33,215 bases of DNA, taken from assembly GCA_002733185.1 (NCBI GenBank), contig NVUT01000017.1, positions 31,815-65,029 on the forward strand, in the 5' to 3' direction. The notes beneath the pieces were generated by a model that made no database searches, was not told the DNA's origin, and saw nothing but the letters and a program-made list of their open reading frames with translations. Position numbers and translations under genes: made by a program. Shown here one piece after another: positions 21,857 through 31,300 of this stretch (its first letter is position 1; each line of letters begins with the position of its first letter). This DNA comes from Flavobacterium sp. Its GTDB lineage: Bacteria > Bacteroidota > Bacteroidia > Flavobacteriales > Flavobacteriaceae.

Positions 21857-24673
21857 TTAATACCAATTTCTGGAAAATAATCCAAAAAGTGTGCTTATGT
21901 CTATAGTGATGATAAATCGTATTTTTTCTTCGTAATTGGCTTGTCCCATTTCCCAACCTAAATTGGAATAAACAGGGAAGAAAACCTCAAAATAATCTTC
22001 TACCAAACTTAGTCTTAATCCACTATCATAAAGCGTTTCAGTGCCAAGATTTTTGTTGTTTACAAAACCAAGATCACCATACACTTGTATCCATCGCCAA
22101 ATATTGGTACTTACATTCATTGTTGCCATCCAAGTGTTTGAAAAATCTGGACTTAATTTAGATTTAAAACCACCTTCTGCCAAAATTAATTGTTGACTAA
22201 AAAAACCGGAGTCATCACTTCTTCCGTAGTAATTATAATCAAATAGATAATCGGTTGGTCGGTCTAATGCGAAACTAAAAAAGTCGTCATTTACATCGGT
22301 TTTATTTTTTAGAAATGCACCTGCGAATATCCGAATGTCAATTTTTCGGTTATTATTAAAGAGTTTTCGATATTTTAATGTGGTAGAAATTTTACTAAAT
22401 TCAGAAGATAATTGATAATTTACTACTGCTTTGTAGTGATTAATTAAATTTGGGTTTGAATACACATAACTTATGTCGAATACACTATAATTAGGTGATT
22501 CTAACGGTTTGTTTGGATTAATATCTCGATCTACTGTAACATTTCTTAAGTTTATAAAATGTCTTTTATTACTTCTAAGGTCTTTGCTGTTTCTAAAGCC
22601 TATGGTTGCAAACGGACTTAATCGTTTATAAAACAATCCTTCATCGTACGAAAAATAATTTCCAGAAATTCCAAACCTATAAAAATAAAGGTTCCCAAAT
22701 TCTGGCATATGTTTATAATGTATGGAAGCACTTCCTACAACGGTATTTGATCTAAAAGCATATAAAGGTTCTAATTTGTATTGAAACTCTTTCCGAAGTA
22801 TGGTTTTGTTATATAATTTCGGACCTAATGCTAAGCCGTCATATACATTATAACTGTATTCTGGCATTAAAAATATCTGATTGTATTTTGGATCTTCGAC
22901 ATCTTTAAAAACCCTAATTTGAAGCGGTTTATTTAAAAATCCTTTGACCTTTTTAAAATTGTTTCGCTCATTATATTCTGGTATATTACTTTCGTAATTT
23001 AATGCAATTTGACGAATGTCTTTTATAGGTAAAGTCACGGTAATAGAAGAATCTATAGGAGCCAACCATTGTTTGAAAACTATATTGTTTTTATTGATTC
23101 CGTAGATAGAAACGGGTAAAGAAGTAGGGCGTTTATTAACCACAGTAACCTGCACCGAGTCTTTGGTTTTCTTTACATCTTTCAATACAAATTCAATAGT
23201 ATTTCTATTGTCAACAAAATCTTTAAAAAACCAATCTACCGATTTGTCTGTGTTTCTTTCAAGGTATTTTTTAAACTCATTAGAGCTGATTGCTTTTAAT
23301 TCATTTTCAGAAAAAAACTGATGGATACTTTTTAAAACGGCATCATCTCCGAGGTAATTTGAAAGGTAAGATAAACCCTTTCCTCCATAATAATCGCTAG
23401 CTATATTCTTATTAAATTTGAGTAGGGAATCTCTAGGAGTGGTTATTTTTTGATGTAAATTATTTCTTGCCATATTCAGATATAAAAATGAATATTGGTC
23501 ATTTATTTTCAATTCTGAAGCGTGAAATAATCGAGCAAGCCATAAATTACTTAAATTTCCGATTATTTTCATATCGGGATAGTAAGTGTCCACATATTCC
23601 ATCATTAAATACACTTGAAACGCACCAATTAACCAATGGTCTTCACGAGGGTTTACTACTAATGTATTTTCTAAATACGTGCGACTAATTATTTTAAGCA
23701 TTTCAATATCATACTCAAAACCATTGGGAAAAGGACTGATAAATTCTGGCAATAAATTAAGGCCATAAACGGGATCTCGTTTATAATCTATCTCGCTAAT
23801 TACCAATTTATCGAACGGATAACTACCCAGATTTTTATCTAAAAACTGAACAACCCTATCTATAATCAACGCTTTAATTTGAGGAGTTACTTTTTTGTGT
23901 GTATGGTTGGAAGTAACTTGAACTTTATCGGTAAGAACGTTTTCAAAATCGGAAGCCTTAACTAGATGTAATTTTACAAGCATTCGGTTATCTCCTGTAA
24001 AATGATAGGTTCTTTTATCTTTCGTAAAGGTATCTGAAATTTCTTTTAAATCTGAAACAATTGTAAAATAATAAGGAACCTGAAAATGAATATCAAATGT
24101 AGAAGGAGTGAGGAAGCTATCGTTTAAATCTTTATTGCTATAATACTGCCATTCTCCATTAAAAACTGCAGGAGATAAATACCAATAGCGAATCTTAAAA
24201 TCGCCGTTATTGTTAACACCATAACGTGTAAATTTATCATCTGGAAGCACTACAGAATACTCCATTTTTAAGGTATAGGTTTCTCCTGGCAGAAGGGTTT
24301 TATCTAAGGTTATGTGTATAATATCTACTTCTTTTCCACGCTTCCAAACCAATGGAGAGTTTTGATAATTTTCAATGCTTTTTATAGTTGAATGTCCCCG
24401 TTTTTTATTTTTTTCAAAATGAAATGATGCTTGGTAGTTTTCAGAAAAACGTTTGCCTAAGGGTGTGGTTTTACTGGAAAAACTATTAGCCCAATCGTTT
24501 AAATAAATTTCTTTTAAAGGAACTGTTGAATGATTTTTATAAACAATTTCTTGCTGAATGGTAATTGTATTTAAAGTAGGATCTAACGATGCATCAATCG
24601 TGATATTATGCTGTGAAAATGTAATAGAACTAATAAATAATCCTATAATTAGTATGTAGTTTTTACCCTTCAA
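21857..24673 (-). CDS. M1 aminopeptidase-like pseudo-peptidase fused to an outer-membrane beta barrel
   Basis: The protein is 938 residues. Residues 1-21 are a Sec signal peptide (MKGKNYILIIGLFISSITFS). About residues 22-500 follow the M1 peptidase layout: an N-terminal beta domain, then a catalytic-like domain. However, the segment equivalent to HExxH...NEG reads IISRTYLENTLVVNPREDHW followed by LIGAF, so both His, the catalytic Glu and the second Glu ligand are absent. From about residue 590 the sequence becomes amphipathic strands rich in Tyr and Phe (LQIRVFKDVEDP, GPKLYNKTIL, IHYKHMPEFG). It closes with a terminal strand ending in RNWY, as outer-membrane barrels do. The start is TTG, placed directly after the TAA of the upstream gene. 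A binding or assembly role at the outer membrane is inferred; peptidase activity is unlikely. Confidence 0.85.
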   Translation of the reverse strand: MKGKNYILIIGLFISSITFSQHNITIDASLDPTLNTITIQQEIVYKNHSTVPLKEIYLNDWANSFSSKTTPLGKRFSENYQASFHFEKNKKRGHSTIKSIENYQNSPLVWKRGKEVDIIHITLDKTLLPGETYTLKMEYSVVLPDDKFTRYGVNNNGDFKIRYWYLSPAVFNGEWQYYSNKDLNDSFLTPSTFDIHFQVPYYFTIVSDLKEISDTFTKDKRTYHFTGDNRMLVKLHLVKASDFENVLTDKVQVTSNHTHKKVTPQIKALIIDRVVQFLDKNLGSYPFDKLVISEIDYKRDPVYGLNLLPEFISPFPNGFEYDIEMLKIISRTYLENTLVVNPREDHWLIGAFQVYLMMEYVDTYYPDMKIIGNLSNLWLARLFHASELKINDQYSFLYLNMARNNLHQKITTPRDSLLKFNKNIASDYYGGKGLSYLSNYLGDDAVLKSIHQFFSENELKAISSNEFKKYLERNTDKSVDWFFKDFVDNRNTIEFVLKDVKKTKDSVQVTVVNKRPTSLPVSIYGINKNNIVFKQWLAPIDSSITVTLPIKDIRQIALNYESNIPEYNERNNFKKVKGFLNKPLQIRVFKDVEDPKYNQIFLMPEYSYNVYDGLALGPKLYNKTILRKEFQYKLEPLYAFRSNTVVGSASIHYKHMPEFGNLYFYRFGISGNYFSYDEGLFYKRLSPFATIGFRNSKDLRSNKRHFINLRNVTVDRDINPNKPLESPNYSVFDISYVYSNPNLINHYKAVVNYQLSSEFSKISTTLKYRKLFNNNRKIDIRIFAGAFLKNKTDVNDDFFSFALDRPTDYLFDYNYYGRSDDSGFFSQQLILAEGGFKSKLSPDFSNTWMATMNVSTNIWRWIQVYGDLGFVNNKNLGTETLYDSGLRLSLVEDYFEVFFPVYSNLGWEMGQANYEEKIRFIITIDISTLFGLFSRNWY

Positions 24674-25909
24674 TTATTTTTTAATAAATTTTAATACAGG
24701 AGCATTTGGAATGTTTGTTTTTATATAAAACAATCCACTTTGTAAAAACGATACATTTAGGTGAATATTTTTTTCTTTTTTTGAAACGTAATAAAGTGTT
24801 TTTTGTCCTAAGGTGTTAAAAACAGAAATGGTAATGTTTTCTGAATAGCTTTCAGAAATCAATAATTTTACTTGGTCATAAACAATTGTTTTTTCTATAG
24901 AAATTGGTGATACTACTTCAAAATCGGTATTCCCTAAAACAAATTCTTTATTTGTTTCTAATTGCATAATTACGGGTAAATGATCACTCATACTGTATAA
25001 ATTATTTCGTAATACTTGACTATAATCACCTATACAAGTTTCGTCGCTAATATCTAAGTTATAGCAATTTTCATTGTTGCCGTAAGCTTTATAACTAGTA
25101 GGAATGTACCTTAATTTTGGATCAGTCATCATATTTTCTGAAATAGTAATAAAGTCGAAACGATCGTCCAAACCACCTCCAGCACCAGATCCAAAAGGAG
25201 AATTAATACGGGTGCTTTGTGTATGTATATTTTGATAAGTATCGTTATTATGCCAAGAACCTGGAGAGTCAATAGGGTCAACCATAATAATTGCATTAGT
25301 TGGGTCTAATAACTCTTGGTATGCAGGTTCTGAAGCAGTATAAAGGTTAAAGTCTCCAGAAAATATTACGAAAGAATTTGGATTGATGGTTGCTAAATCT
25401 GAAGTAAATTCATTTACCATACTTAATCTTAAGTTTTGATTGCCTGTACCTTGACTAGATTTTAAATGTGTAACATAAATGTAAATAAATATAGGGTCCG
25501 TTTCTTGATCTATAGTATTTAACTTTAAAACATATTTATTTATATCTCTTACAGTAGTTGAAATTACTTCGGAAGATTCTAAGCTAAATTTATTGGTTTT
25601 AAAAAATATTAATTGTTGCAATTCTGATCCACTTGATTGGTTATCAATAAAATTTGCTCTAGAATAAATATTGGTTTCGCTGTTTAGTGTGATGTTCATA
25701 ATATCGTCGGCACCTTCTTCAGATTGTAATTCGCAAACCATAAAAATATCGGGTTGAAATTCTGCCATAATATTTTTTAAAATTCCGGAGCGACCACCAG
25801 GAGCAGCATTAGGAAATTCTAATAAATTATAAAACATAGCATTGATTGTTTCTTGAGCAGATAGTGTAAGGTTTACTAACACAAAAATAACAACTATATG
25901 TTTTTTCAT
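24674..25909 (-). CDS. Secreted endonuclease/exonuclease/phosphatase-family protein with T9SS-type tail
   Basis: The 411-residue product has a signal peptide (MKKHIVVIFVLVNLTLSAQ) and an EEP (DNase I-like) domain. N-terminal AMFYNLLEF gives the metal-binding Asn region, FMVCELQ carries the catalytic Glu, VIFSGDFN the Asp/Asn pair, and MSDHLPVIMQL the final Asp-His. The C-terminal 75 residues (about 335-411) have the beta-sandwich pattern of T9SS sorting tails (ITISVFNTLGQKTLYY, then a short strand, ending LKFIKK), though the usual YPNP opening is absent. It probably acts outside the cell on DNA, RNA or phosphodiesters. It heads an operon with the pseudo-peptidase/barrel gene, which begins at the very next codon, and the small membrane protein. 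Confidence 0.88.
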   Translation of the reverse strand: MKKHIVVIFVLVNLTLSAQETINAMFYNLLEFPNAAPGGRSGILKNIMAEFQPDIFMVCELQSEEGADDIMNITLNSETNIYSRANFIDNQSSGSELQQLIFFKTNKFSLESSEVISTTVRDINKYVLKLNTIDQETDPIFIYIYVTHLKSSQGTGNQNLRLSMVNEFTSDLATINPNSFVIFSGDFNLYTASEPAYQELLDPTNAIIMVDPIDSPGSWHNNDTYQNIHTQSTRINSPFGSGAGGGLDDRFDFITISENMMTDPKLRYIPTSYKAYGNNENCYNLDISDETCIGDYSQVLRNNLYSMSDHLPVIMQLETNKEFVLGNTDFEVVSPISIEKTIVYDQVKLLISESYSENITISVFNTLGQKTLYYVSKKEKNIHLNVSFLQSGLFYIKTNIPNAPVLKFIKK

Positions 25910-25934
25910 TAAAAGGGAGTTTGTTTATTGTTTT

Positions 25935-25942
25935 CAAATGTA
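25935..25942 (-). promoter_or_regulatory. Candidate -7 box for the endonuclease operon
   Basis: TACATTTG on the minus strand fits TAnnTTTG exactly and lies 25 nt upstream of the ATG at 25909. A TTAGC motif about 22 nt further up is the nearest thing to a -33 box. Confidence 0.6.
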
Positions 25943-26074
25943 CAATTAAAGTGGTGTTAATTGCTAAAAGTCAAGTGAGAAAAGTAAAATTAAAAGGCTG
26001 AAATAATTTATAATTACAAGAGGTTGAATCTTGTTTATATTATATAAAACTATTTGATAAAAATTTAATTACAG

Positions 26075-26103
26075 AAAAAACTCAACCGAAATGATTGAGT
26101 TTT
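26075..26103 (-). terminator. Intrinsic terminator after the small four-helix membrane protein
   Basis: Arms AAAACTCAA (26077-26085) and TTGAGTTTT (26095-26103) pair perfectly with a 9-nt loop. On the minus strand the stem leads into a T6 run. It is 25 nt after the stop of the gene at 26128-26559. Confidence 0.75.
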
Positions 26104-26127
26104 AGTATTTTATTTAAATATAAAAAT

Positions 26128-26559
26128 TTATTTTAACCAACCTTTTTTTATAGTGCTTTTACTATAAATTACAAGGAAAATTGCAATTAAAATAATCATA
26201 ATTGGCATAATAGCTCCTCCTGGGCCATATGTTTCTAATGAATTAATAATAACGAAATTATAAATCATTTGAATTAATACGGCTATAAGTGAAATTGAAA
26301 ATAATAAACTAGCGACTTTTTTTCTTAAAAGTAATGCCAAGGCTCCTAAAAGACCTGCAAAAACTGCAATTGCAAAAGCTGTAATTGCCCAAGAAGGCAT
26401 ACTATAAACTAATTCTAACTGTTCTGGAGTGTATTGACTTTTAAAAGCTTCTGTATTATACTGTTGTTGTAAATATTGATTTACGCCCATTGCATTCCAA
26501 ATAAGTGCAATTACAGCGATGATCCAATAAATTAAATTTGGTTTGTGAGTTATTGTCAT
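26128..26559 (-). CDS. Small four-helix membrane protein, unknown function
   Basis: The product is 143 residues from the chosen ATG. Four hydrophobic helices are clear: LIYWIIAVIALIWNAMG, a second with WAITAFAIAVFAGLLGALAL, a third SLLFSISLIAVLIQMIYNF and a fourth IMPIMIILIAIFLVIYS. YGPGGAIMP before the fourth helix is a distinctive family motif. Between helices 1 and 2 lies a polar loop (QQQYNTEAFKSQYTPEQ). Proteins of this shape in Flavobacteriaceae are, from memory, often called sugar transporter, which I regard as unsupported at this size. The frame extends 20 residues further upstream, but that part overlaps the promoter (TTG at 26619-26617), so the ATG at 26559 is preferred. It is transcribed alone, divergently from the DUF2461 gene. 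Confidence 0.8.
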   Translation of the reverse strand: MTITHKPNLIYWIIAVIALIWNAMGVNQYLQQQYNTEAFKSQYTPEQLELVYSMPSWAITAFAIAVFAGLLGALALLLRKKVASLLFSISLIAVLIQMIYNFVIINSLETYGPGGAIMPIMIILIAIFLVIYSKSTIKKGWLK

Positions 26560-26588
26560 TGTTTTGGTTTTAGTGATTATTTGAGCTT

Positions 26589-26619
26589 TCAATATAAAGG
26601 AAAAGTTTAAAATTTGCAA
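26589..26619 (-). promoter_or_regulatory. Candidate promoter of the four-helix protein gene
   Basis: On the minus strand TTG (26619-26617), 20 nt, then TATATTGA (26596-26589) resembles TTG/TAnnTTTG with two changes in the -7 box. It ends 29 nt before the ATG at 26559. Confidence 0.4.
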
Positions 26620-26678
26620 ATTATTGTTTTATTGAACATTAAATGCTTCTAAAAATTATGTATCTTTCAAATAAAAAT

Positions 26679-27353
26679 ATGACCACAATATCCAAATCCA
26701 ATTTTTTATTTCTAAAAAAACTAAAAAATAATAACCATCGAGATTGGATGCAAGAAAACAAAAAAGAATACCTAGCCAACGAAAAAATTTTAAAGCAATT
26801 TTACGCTAGCATAGAAAGTAAACTGAATATTGAAGATGAAATTTCTAAATTGAAAGTGTTCCGAATTAATAGAGATGTACGGTTTAGCAAAGATAAAACT
26901 CCTTATAATGTGCATCGAAGTGCAAGTTTTAGTAGAGCAGGAGCACATAAAAGAGGAAGTTATTATTTACGTCTAGAACCTGGAAAATCTGCAATGGCAG
27001 GAGGTTTTTTCTCTCCTGAATCTCCAGATTTACTCAGAATTAGACGGGAATTTGAAATGGACGCTTCCGAGATTAGAGAAATATTAAATCTGAAAGATTT
27101 TAAAAAAGCATTTGGAGGCTTTAATCAAGAATACAAAGTGAAAACGGCTCCAAGAGATTTTAATAAAGAAGATCTCAACATTGATTTAATAAAACTAAAA
27201 AGCTTTTTTGTAGTCCATAATTTTACAGATGAGGAGGTATTTGCAAACGATTTTGAAGAAAATTTAATGCATCATTTTTTGTTGTTACGTCCATATTTCG
27301 ATTATATGAGCGATGTACTTACTACCGATCTTAATGGAGAATCTTTGCTCTAG
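26679..27353 (+). CDS. DUF2461 family protein
   Basis: The product is 224 residues from the chosen ATG. It matches the DUF2461 (TIGR02453) family: FLFLKKLKNNNHRDWMQENK at the N-terminus, then FRINRDVRFSKDKTPYNVH, the family's hallmark, then YYLRLEPGKSAMAGGFFSPE. No signal peptide or membrane helix is present. The function of the family is not established. Upstream in-frame ATGs at 26643 and 26658 exist, but a -7-like TATCTTTC at 26661 would put transcription start after them, and the family's first helix starts directly after the Met at 26679. It is divergent from the four-helix gene. No terminator is seen in the 110 bp that follow. Confidence 0.85.
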   Translation: MTTISKSNFLFLKKLKNNNHRDWMQENKKEYLANEKILKQFYASIESKLNIEDEISKLKVFRINRDVRFSKDKTPYNVHRSASFSRAGAHKRGSYYLRLEPGKSAMAGGFFSPESPDLLRIRREFEMDASEIREILNLKDFKKAFGGFNQEYKVKTAPRDFNKEDLNIDLIKLKSFFVVHNFTDEEVFANDFEENLMHHFLLLRPYFDYMSDVLTTDLNGESLL

Positions 27354-27463
27354 TGTTAATTTAAGTATAAAAAGACATCCCAAAACCTATTCTTTTTCGT
27401 TTTTATTTCATAAAATTCAAAAAATAATTTCGTCTTAACCGCCATTTCATACTTTACTTAACA

Positions 27464-27871
27464 CTAGCTTGCAAAGTGATATTCTAGCAACTGCAGATTT
27501 TTCTTTAACCGATCCTTTACAATACACATCATCCGTTTATTTAAAGCTGAAGAGTATTGTACATATTGCCGATGTTCATTAATGGTAAACTGACCAATAA
27601 TAATTCCTTTTAACGAATTCCGGAATTTCATATCCTTATGTATTGCATTTTCAATATAATCCAATCGCTTTTCTATTGAAAGGTCGTAGAATACATTTTT
27701 GTGCTTAGTAATATAATGTTTAAACACTTCTACCAACAAATCGTTTTGTAATTTTGCAATTGGACGGATGGTATTGTTCTGGAAAAATTCACCTTCAGAC
27801 ATTGTACTGCTAATAACTGCTGAAGGAATTTGAGGACGAATTTTTAGTAAAGCACTATCTCTTTGATTCAT
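27464..27871 (-). CDS. Conserved small protein of unknown function
   Basis: The 135-residue protein has no signal peptide or membrane helix, and is mostly helical and basic. Features are RPQIPSAVISSTMSEGEFFQ near the N-terminus, TIRPIAKLQNDLLVEVF, YITKHKNVFYDLS, LDYIENAIHKDMKFRNSLKG and SSALNKRMMCIVKDRL. The pattern is strongly conserved in Flavobacteriaceae as far as I recall, where entries are sometimes labelled glyoxalase. I see none of the VOC-fold metal motifs, so I do not accept that label. It stands alone, convergent with the DUF2461 gene. Absence of any sensory or catalytic motif leaves its role open. Confidence 0.78.
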   Translation of the reverse strand: MNQRDSALLKIRPQIPSAVISSTMSEGEFFQNNTIRPIAKLQNDLLVEVFKHYITKHKNVFYDLSIEKRLDYIENAIHKDMKFRNSLKGIIIGQFTINEHRQYVQYSSALNKRMMCIVKDRLKKNLQLLEYHFAS

Positions 27872-28203
27872 GTCTTTTAGGTTTTACTAAATTTAGAAAT
27901 TATTATTCGCTATTTTTTCAGTTTCAGAAATAGTTATAAACGTGGTTTTCAACAATAAAAAAAATATCAATTTTATATGGTTCTATCCTTATTTTAATGG
28001 AATTATCCGCAATTTTTTAATTAGTTATTATTCTATTCTTTTGTTTATTTGTTTAATCGGTTAATCGTTAGTACTATTTATAAACGATTACATGATTAAA
28101 CACTCAAATCATTTTGTTTTTAAAACGCAACTATTTTTTATTTCCCACTAAATTCGGGGTAGAACCTTTTATATTTCTAAGAGAAATTTAAAAGAATATT
28201 AAT
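27872..28203. other. Gene-free spacer, nothing identified
   Basis: These 332 bp are about four-fifths A/T, with stop codons in all frames, no repeat shared with the other spacers, and no convincing promoter. TAAATTTA on the minus strand near 27888 could be a weak -7 box for the gene ending at 27464, but it has no -33 partner. Confidence 0.5.
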
Positions 28204-28272
28204 AAAAAGACCTCACAGGTTTTCTTTGTTTTCCAAAGCTTTTAAGCAAAGGTAAAAAAAACTGTGAGGTCT
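28204..28272 (-). terminator. Terminator-like long hairpin after the BNR-repeat gene
   Basis: A perfect 11-bp pair AGACCTCACAG/CTGTGAGGTCT (28208-28218 and 28262-28272) encloses 43 nt. That interior contains a smaller CTTTG/CAAAG hairpin and A8/T-rich stretches that can extend the stem. On the minus strand it is followed by T5, and it begins 40 nt after the stop at 28313. The large loop is unusual for an intrinsic terminator. Confidence 0.6.
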
Positions 28273-28312
28273 AGATTAATAAGTTAATTCCTCTTTCGTT
28301 ATGATAAAAAAA

Positions 28313-31300
28313 CTAACTCTTTTTCAAATATTCTTCTTTGCTTTTTAAACTAGGAAGTACAATTTCATTTTTTACTAAAAAGGAATTTAATTTCTTTACT
28401 TCTTTGTTTTTTATTGCTTCGTATTTAGTTTTCGCTTCATTTAATTCTTCAGATATCAACTCGAAATTAGCGATTCTTGAAGGAGAAACTTTTCCGTAGT
28501 TACCGGCAACACCGCTGTATAAATCACCTAGCTTTTCTCTAATTTCAGGATCTGCTGTCGCTACATAATTATCACCAGTTGTAACCACTAATGTTTTTAG
28601 TAAAGTATTTAAAGCATCGTAAGTTTTTTGAGCAGTTTTCTTTCCTTTTGGATGGTCTTTTATCACTTCTTGAGCTTTGTCCATTGTACCGTTAATTTCG
28701 TAAACCATATAAGCTAAATCCTCTACCATATTAAATAGTGTTTGAGTTAATTCTTCTTGCTCTTTTCTTTCAGCTAAGGTGGTTGGAGATTTTTTATCGT
28801 AAATAACTTCAATTGGATGTTCGTAAGTTTTCTTTCCTTTTGTCAATACAATTTTATACTTTCCAGCAGGAACTCTTGGAGAAGTAAAACCACCAAATGA
28901 TAGAGTTTTTCCTTCAGCCATTTTTGGAGTGTTGGTGGTGAAATTCCAAGTGATTACATTAATTCCTTTGGATTTACTAGGGTTTAAATCGGTGATTTTA
29001 TTTCCTTCCATATCTTGTACTTCCATTCTCATTTTACCAAACGTATGACGCTTTTTTAAATAATATAAGATGCGTGCTGAAGTGCTTTTACTTTGCCCAA
29101 CAAATTGAGTTTCACTTCCGAAGCTACCAGAAAAACCACTGTTTTCATTCATTACAAAAGGTTTCGTTTCAAAGAAATGCACATCTTCAGCTAAAACCTC
29201 TTGATTTAATTCACGTAATGGGCTAATATCGTCAATGATAATCACACCACGACCATGAGTTCCCATTACCAAATCGTTAGTTGCTTTCTGAAGGTCAATA
29301 AAATGAACTGCAGTTGCTGGCATATTATTTTCAAAACGATTCCAGTTTTTCCCACCATCAATAGTGATAAATAAACCGAATTCAGTACCTATAAATAATA
29401 AGTTTTCTGAAACATAATCTTCTTGAATATTTCTAACATATCCAATAATATCATCGGTAATTATATTCGTCCACGTTTTTCCGAAGTCAGTAGTTTTTAA
29501 AGTATAAGGTTTCATATCACCAGTGGTATGACCTTCAAAAACAGCATAAGCAGTTCCTTTTCCGTGAACACTCGATTCAATATGACCTACCCAAGTATTT
29601 GCTGGAATTCCTACTAAATTTTCGGTGACATTTTCCCAATTCTTTCCACCGTCTTTGGTAACTTGAACGTTTCCGTCATCAGTACCAACCCAAATAATAT
29701 CTTTATCTAAAGGCGATTCAGCAATAGTAAAAATAGTGGTGTGCATTTCTGCTCCACTATTATCGATTGATAAACCTCCCGATTTAGATTGATCTTGTTT
29801 AGATTTGTCATTGGTGGTTAAATCTGGGGAAATTATTTCCCAAGTTTCACCCATATCATCTGAACGATGCAAAAACTGACTTCCCATATAAAAACGGTCT
29901 TCAACAAAAGCACTGATTGCCATTGGCGGATTCCAGTTAAAACGTAAATCTGGATCTCCTTTACTTTTCATTGGTTGAATAGTTCTTGTTCTATTATTCT
30001 CCACATCGTAACGCCAAACTGCTTGCGCTCCTTGCATTTCGGAATAAATAATATTTTTTGTTGGGTGTTTTAAAACACGATATCCATCGCCATACCCAAC
30101 ACTGTTCCAGTCTCTAGCATTCACTCCGCCTGGAGAAGAAGATGGTCCGTACCAAGAACCATTATCTTGTAAACCTCCATACACATTGTACGGAGTTTCG
30201 TTATCTACACTAATATGATAGAATTGTGAAAGTGGAAGGTTTTCAGCAATTTCAAAAGTAGAACCACCATCCCAAGAACGGTAAAATCCGCCATCAGTCC
30301 CTGTGTAAATTACATCTGAATTATTAATATCGAAAACAATATCGTGAATATCACTGTGCATATTTCCTAGTGATTTGAAGGTTTTTCCTCCATCACGACT
30401 AATAGATCCACTTAATCCACCTTTAATAATTACATTTGGATCTTTGGGATCGATGGTTATTCTTGAAAAGTAAAAAGGTCTTACAGTTAATCCGAAATCA
30501 TTATTTAAATGTTCCCAACTAGCACCTGCATTGGTAGATTTCCAAAGTCCGTTGGTTGCTTTCTCACCAGTTTCTAAAACAGAATATAAGATTTTACTAT
30601 CACTAGGTGCAACAGCTATTGCAATTCTTCCTAAATCTCCTGTAGGAAATCCTGAATGAATTTTATTCCAAGTTTTTCCGCTATCGGTAGATTTGTATAA
30701 AGCACTTGTTTTTCCTCCGGAAACAAAACTCCAACCAGAACGTCTAAATTCCCACATAGAAGTATAAAGTATAGATGGATTATTAGGATCCATAATTACA
30801 TCTGCCGCTCCTGTTGAAGTACCGATATAAAGTATTTTGTCCCAAGTTTTTCCACCATCGTTCGATTTATAAACTCCACGATCTTCACTATCACTCCATA
30901 AAGCTCCTAAAACACCAACATACATTTCGTCTGTATTGTTGGGGTTAATTGCTATGGAAGAAATACGTTCGGAATTTTCAAAACCTATTTTATTCCAGTT
31001 ATTTCCACCATCGGTAGATTTATATAATCCATCACCCACAGAAACTGAGTTACGAGTCCAAATTTCACCAGTTCCTACCCAAATAATATTGTCAGGATCT
31101 TTTGGGTCTAATTTTACGACTCCAATAGATTGAGCGTGATCGTCAAAAATTGGAGCGAAGGTTGTTCCTGCGTCACTAGATTTCCAAACACCACCGCCGG
31201 CTGCTCCAATATATATGATTCTTGGATTGGTTGGATGATTTTCTAAATCGATAATACGTCCACTCATTAAAGCTGGACCAATATGGCGTGCATTAAGACC

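Noticed and set aside
26560-26619. Twenty-residue extension of the four-helix membrane protein
   Set aside because: The segment overlaps a plausible -33/-7 promoter pair and has no family character.
26643-26678. Upstream starts for the DUF2461 protein
   Set aside because: A -7-like sequence overlaps them, and the family homology begins at the later Met.
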